64,000 nt of DNA from Haloarcula salinisoli (lineage in GTDB: Archaea; Halobacteriota; Halobacteria; Halobacteriales; Haloarculaceae): NCBI RefSeq assembly GCF_019599405.1, contig NZ_RKLQ01000004.1:1-64000 (forward strand), in the 5' to 3' direction. Under the pieces are notes generated by a model. It saw nothing but the letters and a program-made list of their open reading frames with translations. It did no database searches and was not told the origin of the DNA. This document shows positions 26,739 to 35,826 of this stretch, piece by piece. The translations under genes and the position numbers were made by a program. The first letter of the stretch is position 1. Every line of letters begins with the position of its first letter.

Positions 26739-27272
26739 ATGCTTATGACGGAGTTTGACCCGGCGCCAGAGTCACCAGCCACCGAACGACGGTGGCAGCA
26801 GGGGGAGGATACGTTCAGTCGTGTCTACGATGTCGCTATGGGGATTACGTCACCCACCCCCGCTGCCGAGATTGCAGACGTCGCAGATTGCTCTCCGAAC
26901 GCTGCGAAAAAGCATCTCGATCGACTGGCGAAAATGGGTATCGTCAGTGTGAACCGCGACGGTCGGCCCGTGCAGTACGAACGCAACGAGGGGTATCTCG
27001 AATGGCAAGATGCCAGCCGGATTGCTGACGAACTGACCGTCGAGGAGATTATCGAACGGGTCAGTGAGCTCGAAGAAGAACGGGCCGACTATGAAGACGA
27101 ATTTGACGCTACCGATCCAACTGCTGTGAGCGTTTACGACCAGGACAGTCACGAGGCTATTCATGACCGGATGGCTGCAGTCAGTGAGTGGCACGGTGTT
27201 ATTCGGGATATTCGACTGTACGAACTCGCCCGCCAGCTCGCAGAGAACGATGGGCACCTCATCCCGGCATAG
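26739..27272 (+). CDS. Winged-HTH protein, antitoxin-like partner (module A)
   Basis: 177 residues. A winged helix spans residues ~25-80 (SRVYDVAMGITSPTPAAEIA, recognition helix CSPNAAKKHLDRLAKMGIV, wing VNRDGRPVQYERNEG). A helical tail follows (TVEEIIERVSELEEERADYE). A TATATT element about 20-25 bp before the ATG fits leaderless transcription. Its stop is immediately followed by the ATG of the TumE-like gene. The same two-gene order recurs at 56662-57649, which argues for a functional pair; an antitoxin/repressor role is inferred. Confidence 0.75.
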   Translation: MLMTEFDPAPESPATERRWQQGEDTFSRVYDVAMGITSPTPAAEIADVADCSPNAAKKHLDRLAKMGIVSVNRDGRPVQYERNEGYLEWQDASRIADELTVEEIIERVSELEEERADYEDEFDATDPTAVSVYDQDSHEAIHDRMAAVSEWHGVIRDIRLYELARQLAENDGHLIPA

Positions 27273-27719
27273 ATGGGGCCAGACCCAACCACACCGAATT
27301 CAGGTTCTCCCGGTCCACCCGACCGACAGACGCTGCAACTCCTGGCCCGGCACCTTCGAACTGAGGCACTCATTGCCGAGACGAAATTCGATCCCGACAG
27401 CTACGAGCCTCGCCTGCTTCACGCCTTAGTCGACGCTGGACAGTATCCTGAGGGTGTCGTAGCGGCTCGACTCGACATTCGCTGGTTCACGACGGGAGAT
27501 TTCTCGTTCCACTACGTCGAAACACACGAGGATGAAAGCCGATGGGAGTGTCGCTGGGACCGTCATCCGAACCCACACAACGCACGAGTGCACTTCCACC
27601 AACCACCAACCGCAGTGGAAGCCACCGACTTGTCACTGTCATCACGCCATCCGCTGGATGTCTACTCTACGATTCTTGATGCTATCGAGGGGCGTATCCA
27701 ATCACTCTGGGAGAATTAA
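27273..27719 (+). CDS. TumE-like protein (module A)
   Basis: 148 residues beginning directly after the upstream stop. The central block DIRWFTTGDFSFHY, then WECRWDRHPNPHNARVHFH, recalls the strand plus R[YW]D...H...HxH pattern of TumE/DUF6516 proteins such as the one at 12381-12680. It ends with a helix (STILDAIEGRIQSLW). The paralog at 57221-57649 keeps the same WECRWDxHPNxHNxxxHFH motif, which marks the likely active site. Relationship to TumE and toxicity are inferred from motif and gene order. Confidence 0.65.
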   Translation: MGPDPTTPNSGSPGPPDRQTLQLLARHLRTEALIAETKFDPDSYEPRLLHALVDAGQYPEGVVAARLDIRWFTTGDFSFHYVETHEDESRWECRWDRHPNPHNARVHFHQPPTAVEATDLSLSSRHPLDVYSTILDAIEGRIQSLWEN

Positions 27720-27839
27720 GCAGCTTGCAGTCTTCGGTTTCGAAACGGTGGCTGATGTATAGACCAGCCACAGGTGCCTCTGACAGCCGTTATCCAATCG
27801 GCATCTGTACATTACTTGCGGACGACATAAAATCACCCG

Positions 27840-28110
27840 TAACACCAGCGTTACCTCCCGAAACAAGTTGCAAAAACCGGGCGTGGGCAACACCCGGCTG
27901 GGATGCAATTGGGCGAGGTCCCGGCAACTGTAAACTGGAGGTGGGAAACTCGCGGGGACCACCGCCCACACAGAAAGTTCTCCACTCACGATATACGCTT
28001 TGTGGTGAGTTTCTCTCATACCGACGGCTGACGACGTCGACGACCGGCCGGACGCAACCAACGTCCGGCCCTACACACACGGGATTCGGATGTGTGGTCG
28101 GGAGTTACTA
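27840..28110 (+). ncRNA. Candidate structured non-coding RNA
   Basis: The 561-bp gap between 27719 and 28281 has no convincing gene but carries several strong stems: CCGGG/CCCGG around 27877-27897, GGTCCC/GGGACC pairing 27917-27922 with 27955-27960, a perfect 9-bp GGCCGGACG/CGTCCGGCC at 28046-28070 and CACAC/GTGTG at 28076-28096. Frames on both strands are open by low stop density, but none looks like protein. It does not match the signatures I know for SRP RNA or RNase P RNA. Strand and ends are estimates. Confidence 0.3.
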
Positions 28111-28280
28111 GGGGGTATTGACCACAAATCCGTGTCCCACTGAAACCGTACCTTAGGCGGTGTTATAAAAATTAGCCAACCGGGGCTCTCCGTATCGAGC
28201 CATCGGAAGTAGAACACCCGCACTCGTGCGTGTACGCTACCTCGGATGCAGCCACGCTCACCGTGAACTGAGACTGGTTC

Positions 28281-28814
28281 CTATGCAGGGTGCTCTGCCA
28301 GTGTGTTCACCAGGACGCGGTTGTAATCGGGGATGTCCGCAACGACGCGTCCCCAGACGATGTTGCCGTCGCGGAACGCCGGTTCGTCGACCCAGTTCGC
28401 GCCGGCGTTTACGAGGTCGTCCTTGATGCCGAGTGACCCAGTCGCGTCCGAGCCCTCGACGATGCCGGCGGAAATGCCGACCAGCCCGGCGTGACAGATC
28501 AACCCGACGATATTGCCGTCCTCGTAGATGTCTCGGACGAGGTCGAGTATCGATTCGTCACGGCGAATCTTGTCGGGCGTCCAGCCGCCGGGCACGAGCA
28601 CCGCGTCAAACACCGGTGGGTCGACCTCCTCGGCCGCGAACTCGGTCTCGGCGGTGAGTCCGCCGCTCTTGCCCGTGTACTCTACGTCGGCCTCCATGCC
28701 GACGACGTCGATATCTGCTCCTTCCTCTTCCATACGCATGTAGACGGCCCAGAACTCCAGGTCCTCGAATCCGGGTCCGACCAACATCGCGATTCGTGTG
28801 TTTTCCAGTTTCAT
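28281..28814 (-). CDS. DJ-1/PfpI-family protein
   Basis: 177 residues, the normal length of the family. IAMLVGPGFEDLEFW gives the conserved Glu near residue 17, and LICHAG carries the nucleophile Cys (C107) in the nucleophile elbow. Members act as glyoxalases, deglycases, chaperones or proteases; the exact activity cannot be told from sequence. It stands alone, with 466 bp of non-coding DNA on one side and the AT-rich defence-like island on the other. Confidence 0.88.
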   Translation of the reverse strand: MKLENTRIAMLVGPGFEDLEFWAVYMRMEEEGADIDVVGMEADVEYTGKSGGLTAETEFAAEEVDPPVFDAVLVPGGWTPDKIRRDESILDLVRDIYEDGNIVGLICHAGLVGISAGIVEGSDATGSLGIKDDLVNAGANWVDEPAFRDGNIVWGRVVADIPDYNRVLVNTLAEHPA

Positions 28815-29032
28815 GTAAGATCACCGTTGGGATTGCGAACTATACGTTCCGGCCTGTGCCGTCCATACCGGTCCGTTCGGTCGGTACCCAACCGTACATC
28901 GAAATAGACAGGATTTCGTGATAATCTTGGCCCTGTTGAAACCCTTCTCAGCTGATGGCTTTTTGATGCCGTACTAATCCAAAGTGCATAGTCATCAAAT
29001 AGACAGCCGAGGGCTCTGCTTGCCATCGCTCA

Positions 29033-32000
29033 CTAGTCAGCGATATATTCTTCATATGAGACAACTCCCTTATTAATGTGCTCGTAGTCACTATGCAGGT
29101 CAGATAATTCATCAGATCTTGCCTGAATCTCTTGATGATCCAAAGTGCGTTCACCCCAAGGAAGCCAAGCAATTGTCTGATTAATCTCGTCAAGATACCT
29201 CTCCAATAAGTCCCTCCGAATGTACAGCAGCCAGGAATCGAACCGTGCGTTATCGCAGTGGAACTCCCTGTAAATCGTAGCTTGTTCTCCATCTGAGTCG
29301 AATAGATCGGATGTCTGATTGTGATTAACTAGACCTAAATGTTCACATAGCGCAGGTGTGGGGAACCTCATACCGCTCACTTGATTTAGCTTGCTGTGAT
29401 GCGACTCCCATGCAAAGACATGCACCGGAATTTCTACCTCTAATTCACTGCTACTGCCTATATGAGAGCCAAAGGCCCGATCGATATGCCTCTTTGCTGA
29501 CCCATCGTCTTCGCGCAGATACGGCCCGTACCGATCAGACCACGGGATTTCACCGGCGTAAGTATAGATATCCTCTTGCGGCTCCGGGATGTTTCTATTC
29601 CCTGGATACTCAGTTTCCTGCAACTTCTGATTCAACTCAGAAATGTCGTCTTCAGCAATTAAAACACCTCTCAAGAAGGTAAATAGCCTGAGCGCATCAA
29701 AGGAAGCTTGCTCAATCTTCCCATCAAGCAATACCCAAGGCCCATCCACACCATCAACCGTATTCTTCACAAACAAGTCTTCATAACTCGGGTTGGGACC
29801 GCTTGAAATCCACTCTCTGTACTCCGAATACTCCGTTTCAAATAGCTTGGGTAACTCAGGCCTCCACTCTTTAGCCTCATTTGGGAAGCTCGGGTCAATA
29901 TCGCAGTCCGGCGGACGTACCTCGTCCTCATAAGTTGGCAACACACCCTCATCAACACGTTTTCCATACATCTCAAAGTAGGCAATCCAAGAGTACTTTT
30001 TCCCGTATCGATCTACCTTCGTCTCATCCCTTCTCCGGTTATTCCGCCTATCAATTTCATCATCAATCGACTCAAAGTTCTCATACGAATACCCAAGATC
30101 CTGAACCCGTTTCTTGATCTGATTAAAAATAGCCTGGTACTCGGGATGATCATTGACATAGTTCCCCCTGTCTGGCACTAACCTGCCCACAGTATAGTTA
30201 CTAAAGTCCATATGGAACGCAGGTTCAACATCTTCAAGCTCATCCTCATCAATCGTATCAGGGTCTTGAAACGGAGAACCAATTTGATCTAACGGAGGAT
30301 CGGTCAACCCGACTTCACCCTGCGAAATACAGCCCCCATCTACTTTCCTAGCAAGCTCAACGACACCTCCCGCGTATTGCCGCGACAAGATGTGTTTGGT
30401 GCCATAATCCGAATCTTCCTGAAACATTCTCTCAACCAGTTCTCCTGCGAAGCCTGTTATTTCACCCCGTAGAGAATCTCCGTCCGGATCTGCCCAAATC
30501 GACATTGCAACTCCATAGCAACTCGCTAGCATTCGTTCTCTGATATAGGGGTCGTTGAAAGAGAAGGTCCGAAGAGTCTCCTCAAAGAGGAGTCCGGGAT
30601 GGTGAAGTCCCACTAAGTACAGTTTATGCGTAACCCGATCCCGTAGATATCTATCTGTAGTTGTGAGGAAGGTAGACAGTAGAGTAATCGAATTTTGTGC
30701 TGTATTCTCGGAGAACCCGTCAATCGGCGCAGTTTCTATCCATTTCAGAATCCTGTGGACAGTTGAGTAATCAGTTGTTCGCCGCAGATATTCAGACCAC
30801 TGCTCATCACGCTCAGCCATATTCATATCTACCAAGTATCCATACAGCCGATCTGCATCATACGGGTGGCCGGGACGGGACGCAAGACCAACCAGAATAT
30901 CGAACGTTTTTCTCTGAACCCTCTCGTCTAACTCTTCCAAGTAGAAACCCACCAAATCGTCAGTTTGTTCAGTGAATGAGTTCGCGCTCCGCCAATACAA
31001 CCCATCTAAAAATATATCTTTTAGTGGTGCGCCATAACTCCGCTTCTTTGGAATGTAGAAAGCGAGCTCCCGCTCATCCTCGGGAATATCATCTACTCTC
31101 TTTACTCGTTGGGGGAACTCAATCATGACCGCCTCCGCTAAGCCCGGTTCAGAAAAGCGCTGATTATTACCCTCTAACTCGAATAACTGTCCCAATGGCC
31201 TATTCACGTAGAAGCTTCGCCGCACAGCTGTTTCCGAATCAGTATTCAGATACTCTGCCAAGAGGTGGCGTGCAATGATGTGGTCTCCAAATCGCTGATA
31301 CGGAAACCGAACAACCTCCGTAGTCCCTTGATTGCGGTGGAGTGTTTCAGCCAGTATACCATCGGATATCATCCGGTCAAGTAAGTCCCAAGCTTTTGAC
31401 TCTGAGAGAGAAGTTTCGTTTTTGATTGCATCGACAGCATCTTCCTTCGTAACGAACTCCTGCATCTCATCAGCCATGATGCCAGCAATCCCTGACCTGT
31501 GGGTAGGACCTGTAGAGGTCCCTTTCAATATTCTCCAACAGGCCTTTCCGCTAAGCCCGAAGTCTGCCTCAATATCTTGTCCTATTTCCCGAGCGAAGTG
31601 TTCTAAAATATCGGTCATACTTCGCTGGCCGGAGGCAATACTCCTCAGGTAACCCTGATGATCAGATTGATCTCTTCGAGTTATCGCCTCACAAAGTATC
31701 TTTAGAAAGAGAGGACGTGAGAATTCTGGTGTCAGTAGAGGCACGTGAGGTGCTGGAACATCGTAGTAATCAAAGAACTCAATCTGGGCATCGAACTCGT
31801 TCTCCTCAAACCCACGGTGTTCAACCTGAACAAGATGATTTTCGGCCTTGCTCGATAAAATCTGTTCGTCAAACGGAGTACGACAACTGAGGGCCAGACC
31901 GACATGAGAGCAATCCCCAACCTGCTCAGCGACGGAGGCTAACTCATTCCTCCACAGTTCCCGATCAGCTTCATTTATCCCGTCAATCAACAATAGAGCT

Positions 32001-32743
32001 CTTTCCCCAGCGTCTTCGCCAAGTGATTGTAGTTCGGAAAGTAGTTGCTCTGGACTCGACACCGAGTCAATTAATTGGCAGATTCCTTCAAGCGGAGGAT
32101 CATCATCTGGGAGGGTTTCTGCTAAAACAAGAAGCGTTGGAAGATTTGAATCCATTCTTATTTCAGTAAGGTCACACAAGAAGTGTGTCTTACCAGTTCC
32201 CCATTCTCCCCGGAGGAACAGGGCCTTGTCGCGTAAAAGAGGTGGTCCTGGCCCCTCAACAAAGGCAGAAACACTCTCCAAAGATTGGGAGAGATTCTGA
32301 TTAAGCGAAATTTTGTTGTTTATTCCTCGCTGTTTCTCCTCATCTGCCTCACGATGCTGAGAGCGCAGCTTCTGGCTGACTTCACTGGTTTTGCCTTTAG
32401 CAAACCTTGTTGCACGTGTAAGCTGACGGAGTTCTGTCTTATCATCACTGGGCGATTTATTTGATATAGACTTTAGAAGTTCAACCACCCGATTTGGTGA
32501 CTGTTTCCGACGCCTGAACGCGTCTTTTGCTTCATCCGGAGCTCTATTCCAGCTATCCTCCAATTCATCAGCTAAACTGGTTAGCCGCTCTCCTAGCCTA
32601 CTAGAATAAGCCAACGAATCGAATGGCTGTAGTACTTTTGAGACCTGTATGTTTGGAGCTTCAGGATCAATCTGAGGAGTATATCGAGCGCCAGCGTGAT
32701 TGATTTGTTGCTTATTGACTTCATTGAGATCTGAATGCTTCAT
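29033..32743 (-). CDS. Large STAND-type NTPase, possible Avs-like defence protein
   Basis: 1236 residues. An N-terminal region of about 170 residues (INHAGARYTPQIDPEAP, then helices) precedes a P-loop NTPase with Walker A GEWGTGKT (residues 179-186), Walker B ALLLIDGINEAD (about 249-260) and ALSCRTPF as a sensor. A winged-helix region ends in the STAND-like block FPYQRFGDHIIARHLL. The long C-terminal half is helical without a recognised enzyme domain and could be the sensor. STAND ATPases of this size with unique ends include the Avs antiphage receptors; assignment here is by architecture only. Codon use is clearly more AT-rich than neighbours, suggesting separate acquisition. Confidence 0.65.
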   Translation of the reverse strand: MKHSDLNEVNKQQINHAGARYTPQIDPEAPNIQVSKVLQPFDSLAYSSRLGERLTSLADELEDSWNRAPDEAKDAFRRRKQSPNRVVELLKSISNKSPSDDKTELRQLTRATRFAKGKTSEVSQKLRSQHREADEEKQRGINNKISLNQNLSQSLESVSAFVEGPGPPLLRDKALFLRGEWGTGKTHFLCDLTEIRMDSNLPTLLVLAETLPDDDPPLEGICQLIDSVSSPEQLLSELQSLGEDAGERALLLIDGINEADRELWRNELASVAEQVGDCSHVGLALSCRTPFDEQILSSKAENHLVQVEHRGFEENEFDAQIEFFDYYDVPAPHVPLLTPEFSRPLFLKILCEAITRRDQSDHQGYLRSIASGQRSMTDILEHFAREIGQDIEADFGLSGKACWRILKGTSTGPTHRSGIAGIMADEMQEFVTKEDAVDAIKNETSLSESKAWDLLDRMISDGILAETLHRNQGTTEVVRFPYQRFGDHIIARHLLAEYLNTDSETAVRRSFYVNRPLGQLFELEGNNQRFSEPGLAEAVMIEFPQRVKRVDDIPEDERELAFYIPKKRSYGAPLKDIFLDGLYWRSANSFTEQTDDLVGFYLEELDERVQRKTFDILVGLASRPGHPYDADRLYGYLVDMNMAERDEQWSEYLRRTTDYSTVHRILKWIETAPIDGFSENTAQNSITLLSTFLTTTDRYLRDRVTHKLYLVGLHHPGLLFEETLRTFSFNDPYIRERMLASCYGVAMSIWADPDGDSLRGEITGFAGELVERMFQEDSDYGTKHILSRQYAGGVVELARKVDGGCISQGEVGLTDPPLDQIGSPFQDPDTIDEDELEDVEPAFHMDFSNYTVGRLVPDRGNYVNDHPEYQAIFNQIKKRVQDLGYSYENFESIDDEIDRRNNRRRDETKVDRYGKKYSWIAYFEMYGKRVDEGVLPTYEDEVRPPDCDIDPSFPNEAKEWRPELPKLFETEYSEYREWISSGPNPSYEDLFVKNTVDGVDGPWVLLDGKIEQASFDALRLFTFLRGVLIAEDDISELNQKLQETEYPGNRNIPEPQEDIYTYAGEIPWSDRYGPYLREDDGSAKRHIDRAFGSHIGSSSELEVEIPVHVFAWESHHSKLNQVSGMRFPTPALCEHLGLVNHNQTSDLFDSDGEQATIYREFHCDNARFDSWLLYIRRDLLERYLDEINQTIAWLPWGERTLDHQEIQARSDELSDLHSDYEHINKGVVSYEEYIAD

Positions 32744-33020
32744 TTAGTCTACCTGGCTAGCTTTGTTTTATTAGTCTCTCTCAAGATGTTTACCCTTCTG
32801 GCGCTTGTTCGAAGAGTTTCTTTTGAGATATCGGTGAAGGGTATTCATTCGCTGAAAGTCATTCTAACTTCATTGCTGAATCTATCCTCGGTATGTGGCA
32901 GATGGTTTCTATCAACAGTAAAGTTTTCAGCAGCACTGCCAATTTCGGTTTGATGATACACACAATTATGAACTAAGGTGTGCAGTAGTTTATATACCTC
33001 ATCGACCACTATCAGAATAG

Positions 33021-33791
33021 ATGATGCTCCCGTTCGGCATCACTCTGGGAGAAATCACCGTGGCTGGCGTGGCTCTCACCGCCGTCAAAATCGGCGGATC
33101 AAAACTTATCGACTGGTGGAGAGACCGCCGCTCTAGTCGTAGAGAACGAGTCCACGATTGGCACCGAGAAATGCAAAATCACCTCTCGGACGTACGCTCC
33201 GTTGGCCGTCGCATCCAAAATGACCGTAAAATAGATCTCAACAAGATTGAGGAACTAATTCCAGCTACAACCGCCATGGATGCGCGTGTAAACACGCCTC
33301 CATCCGGTGTGCGAACTATGGTCGACCGCGATACGTTCAGGAAAACGCGACGCGCTGCCGGGCTTGCGTATCATCTTGCTCACCTCCCGGCACCGGACCA
33401 GGACGCCGATTCGATTGAAGGTGTGATGCGCCACCAGTACAAACTCCTCCAAGAGTTAGATGTGGAGACTGACGTCGAGATGGGCGATGTATTGGAGATT
33501 ATTGGGGAGATAAGCCAACCAGAGGAGTTAGACATCAGCACGAAGGAAGCAGAGGAAATTCTAAATGCTTTTGAGAAGGAAGCCGGCCGGCGAATGGAAG
33601 ATGCTGAGGAGATGACGGTCGACGAGCTGATGGAACTGCCATGGGAGGAAGTGGACCAAGTTATTTCTGAGCGCAGTCGCAGCGACATAGTCCGGTTCTC
33701 TATCGATCAGTATTACGAGGTAGCATTACTGGAGGCACCGAAAGAGGCGCGGACTGCGTTGCAGGAGTCTGAAGATAGACTGTACGGATAA
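33021..33791 (+). CDS. Unknown protein with N-terminal hydrophobic segment
   Basis: 256 residues from ATG 33021 (a second ATG is adjacent). One hydrophobic stretch (ITLGEITVAGVALTAVKIGG) is followed by an Arg-rich segment (WWRDRRSSRRERVHDW) and long helices. An acidic C-terminal part includes TVDELMELPWEEVDQVI. It may be anchored to the membrane by its N-terminus. It is divergent from the STAND NTPase across a 277-bp AT-rich spacer, so it may belong to the same island. No family recognised. Confidence 0.6.
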   Translation: MMLPFGITLGEITVAGVALTAVKIGGSKLIDWWRDRRSSRRERVHDWHREMQNHLSDVRSVGRRIQNDRKIDLNKIEELIPATTAMDARVNTPPSGVRTMVDRDTFRKTRRAAGLAYHLAHLPAPDQDADSIEGVMRHQYKLLQELDVETDVEMGDVLEIIGEISQPEELDISTKEAEEILNAFEKEAGRRMEDAEEMTVDELMELPWEEVDQVISERSRSDIVRFSIDQYYEVALLEAPKEARTALQESEDRLYG

Positions 33792-34176
33792 TGAATGGGG
33801 CTATTCTGGAGTAGGTCCCAGTGAGCTTTTACAAGCTCTCTACCCTTGGATACTTCGACTCTGTAGAGCACGGTATCCCGCTCATCACCGGTTTCCTCCC
33901 CGGTGTCATCCTCCAATATAGCAACAACCTTGCCCAGCTTGCTTCACTTCGGACAGAGCGCAGAAACCTCTTCGTTATGCATACCCTCGGTATCTCGTAC
34001 GGCATCCCTGTCAGTTTCTAAGGATTTTAACAGAGCCACAATCATTTATTTCGGCCTGACGAGGAGATTGTCCACAAATCATTCCACCACCGGCAGATTC
34101 CTGATATATTTGCTTTCGGGGGGTAAAGAGTTACATCTCTGATGAGATGCAACTACGAACACGGAGAGAATCTATA
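33792..34176. other. Intergenic stretch with a possible gene remnant
   Basis: 385 bp without a convincing gene. On the minus strand (about 34000-33790) a protein-like stretch reads KVVAILEDDTGEETGDERD and VLYRVEVSKGREL, interrupted upstream by a TGA and lacking both ends. It may be the decayed remainder of a lost gene. The rest is AT-rich and featureless. Confidence 0.25.
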
Positions 34177-35718
34177 TCAGTGATACCCGCGCGTGCCTTG
34201 TCCAAGGTCCTCGAAGTCTTCCGCATCGATATCCGTGGTGTCTAGCGTACCAGTCCCAGTCGCCTTGTTTTCGTCAACACGGGGTAGCTCCTCGATGTCG
34301 TGGTTCATCGTATCGGAGAGATCCTCTAATTCGTTAGCCGGTGGGAAGTCCTCTCGCTCAACAGACTTCGCATCACGTTCAGCTGCCTTTCTCCGCGCAT
34401 CTTCGACGATGTCTTTCAATTCCGCTCCGGTGAGTCCCGCAGTGTAGCTTGCGAGTTCGGCCAGGTCTTCACCGGAGAGTTCCGATGGCACAGCAGCGAG
34501 ATGGACGTTCAGTATGGCATGACGTGCCTCTTCGTCGGGGAGGCCGACCTCGAAGTGAGCCGATAGTCGACCCGGACGGAGTATTGCTGAGTCGATATCA
34601 GCAGGACGGTTCGTGGCTGAGACAACGATAGCTTCGCGATTCTCTTTCGTGAGTTGGACGAGGAATTCCGAGGTCACTTTGCGATCCTCTGCATGAATCG
34701 TCCCGTCACCGAGAGTACGAGCGCCGAAGAGATGCTCCGCTTCATCGATAAATATCACGCAGGGGCCCAGCGCTTGCGCTTCCTGAAACAGGACCTGAAT
34801 CTGTTCAGCACTGGCGTTGACCCATCTGCTGGTGACATCACCCGGCGACAGCTCCACGAAGGGAATCCCGAGTTCGCCGGCGAGTGCCCGAGCGAACATC
34901 GTTTTCCCTGTTCCTGGCGGCCCGTAGAACATGATCCCTCGAGACGGCTGGATTCCGAACCGCTCGTACCGATCATCGCCTTCGAATGTGGTCCTCAGTG
35001 GTTTTAGAACACGCTGATTTAGCGCTTCTTTCACCTCGTAGTACCCGCCGATATCCACAAACGTAGTTTGGGAGTATCGCCAGTCGTAGGATAGTTGTTC
35101 CAGAGAGACGGCTGTCTTTTGAACGGCTGTTTTTCTGTTGTCGTTAGTCGATTCTGATGATCTCTCGGTTTTTGCCGAGCTATTCTCGATTGCGATCTCT
35201 GAGGCCGCTGAGTGCGCTATTGACGCTTTCTGATTTGAATTGGCGTCAAGTGGCTGTGTGTCGTTTAGGTACCAAGCCCCAAGAGCTCCGACGAAGAATA
35301 CAGTAAGGTAGGTGATTGGGAGAACGAATTCATCAACGACCCCTTGATTGAGAGCTTGCTCTCCAACGAAATCTTCGACGAAAGTCAGCGCCAAGGCAAG
35401 CAATAACGCCAGTGCGCTGCCCGTGCCAATAGGTCCGTGAACTCTCCCATCCCACAGTGATGCAGGAATGAACATGAGTCCATAGATGAGACCGTACATC
35501 AGAACACCATTTAATGCGACACTTTCACCTACGATTTCCCATCCTTGACTGAGTGGTAATCCAAAGTACGCAGCTATTGCGGTTACAATCACTGTGCTTA
35601 TCCCGGCTTTCAGCCAGTAACGACGTATCAAACCTTGAGAAAGATACATCGGAATAAATGCAAGCATATCAATTAGACAGATCAGCAATGCGACTTCCAA
35701 CCACTGGATGTATGACAT
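34177..35718 (-). CDS. Membrane-anchored AAA+ ATPase (FtsH/Cdc48-like ATPase module)
   Basis: 513 residues. The first ~155 form about five membrane helices. A polar linker leads to a classical AAA module: Walker A GPPGTGKT (about 266-273), Walker B CVIFIDEAE (about 320-328), ATNRPADID and an arginine finger RPGR, then the AAA lid (LTGAELKDIVEDARR). There is no HExxH protease domain, so it is not a true FtsH protease. It may unfold or extract membrane proteins. It lies 108 bp beyond the end of the leftward secretion operon with its own start, so operon membership is uncertain. Confidence 0.85.
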   Translation of the reverse strand: MSYIQWLEVALLICLIDMLAFIPMYLSQGLIRRYWLKAGISTVIVTAIAAYFGLPLSQGWEIVGESVALNGVLMYGLIYGLMFIPASLWDGRVHGPIGTGSALALLLALALTFVEDFVGEQALNQGVVDEFVLPITYLTVFFVGALGAWYLNDTQPLDANSNQKASIAHSAASEIAIENSSAKTERSSESTNDNRKTAVQKTAVSLEQLSYDWRYSQTTFVDIGGYYEVKEALNQRVLKPLRTTFEGDDRYERFGIQPSRGIMFYGPPGTGKTMFARALAGELGIPFVELSPGDVTSRWVNASAEQIQVLFQEAQALGPCVIFIDEAEHLFGARTLGDGTIHAEDRKVTSEFLVQLTKENREAIVVSATNRPADIDSAILRPGRLSAHFEVGLPDEEARHAILNVHLAAVPSELSGEDLAELASYTAGLTGAELKDIVEDARRKAAERDAKSVEREDFPPANELEDLSDTMNHDIEELPRVDENKATGTGTLDTTDIDAEDFEDLGQGTRGYH

Positions 35719-35826
35719 TTTATACTATGTACGCGCCAAGTTCAAATTGCTATTATCTCCTTCTATTACTTCAATAATATATGAATAGAACGGTAGCAGG
35801 GGGTGACACTAAGATCTGAGCTTCCA

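Noticed and set aside
27702-28111. Three overlapping frames of 96-128 codons on both strands
   Set aside because: None has family features or haloarchaeal acidic composition. The overlap reflects low stop density in GC-rich structured DNA, so a structured RNA is the better hypothesis.
33821-34021. 66-codon rightward frame after the 33021 gene
   Set aside because: Hydrophobic and Leu/Ser-rich without a clear membrane pattern. The opposite strand looks more like a decayed gene, so no gene is called on the plus strand.
34177-35718. Calling the membrane AAA+ protein an FtsH protease
   Set aside because: There is no HExxH zinc-protease domain after the AAA lid; the C-terminus is short and acidic. 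Only an ATPase is supported.
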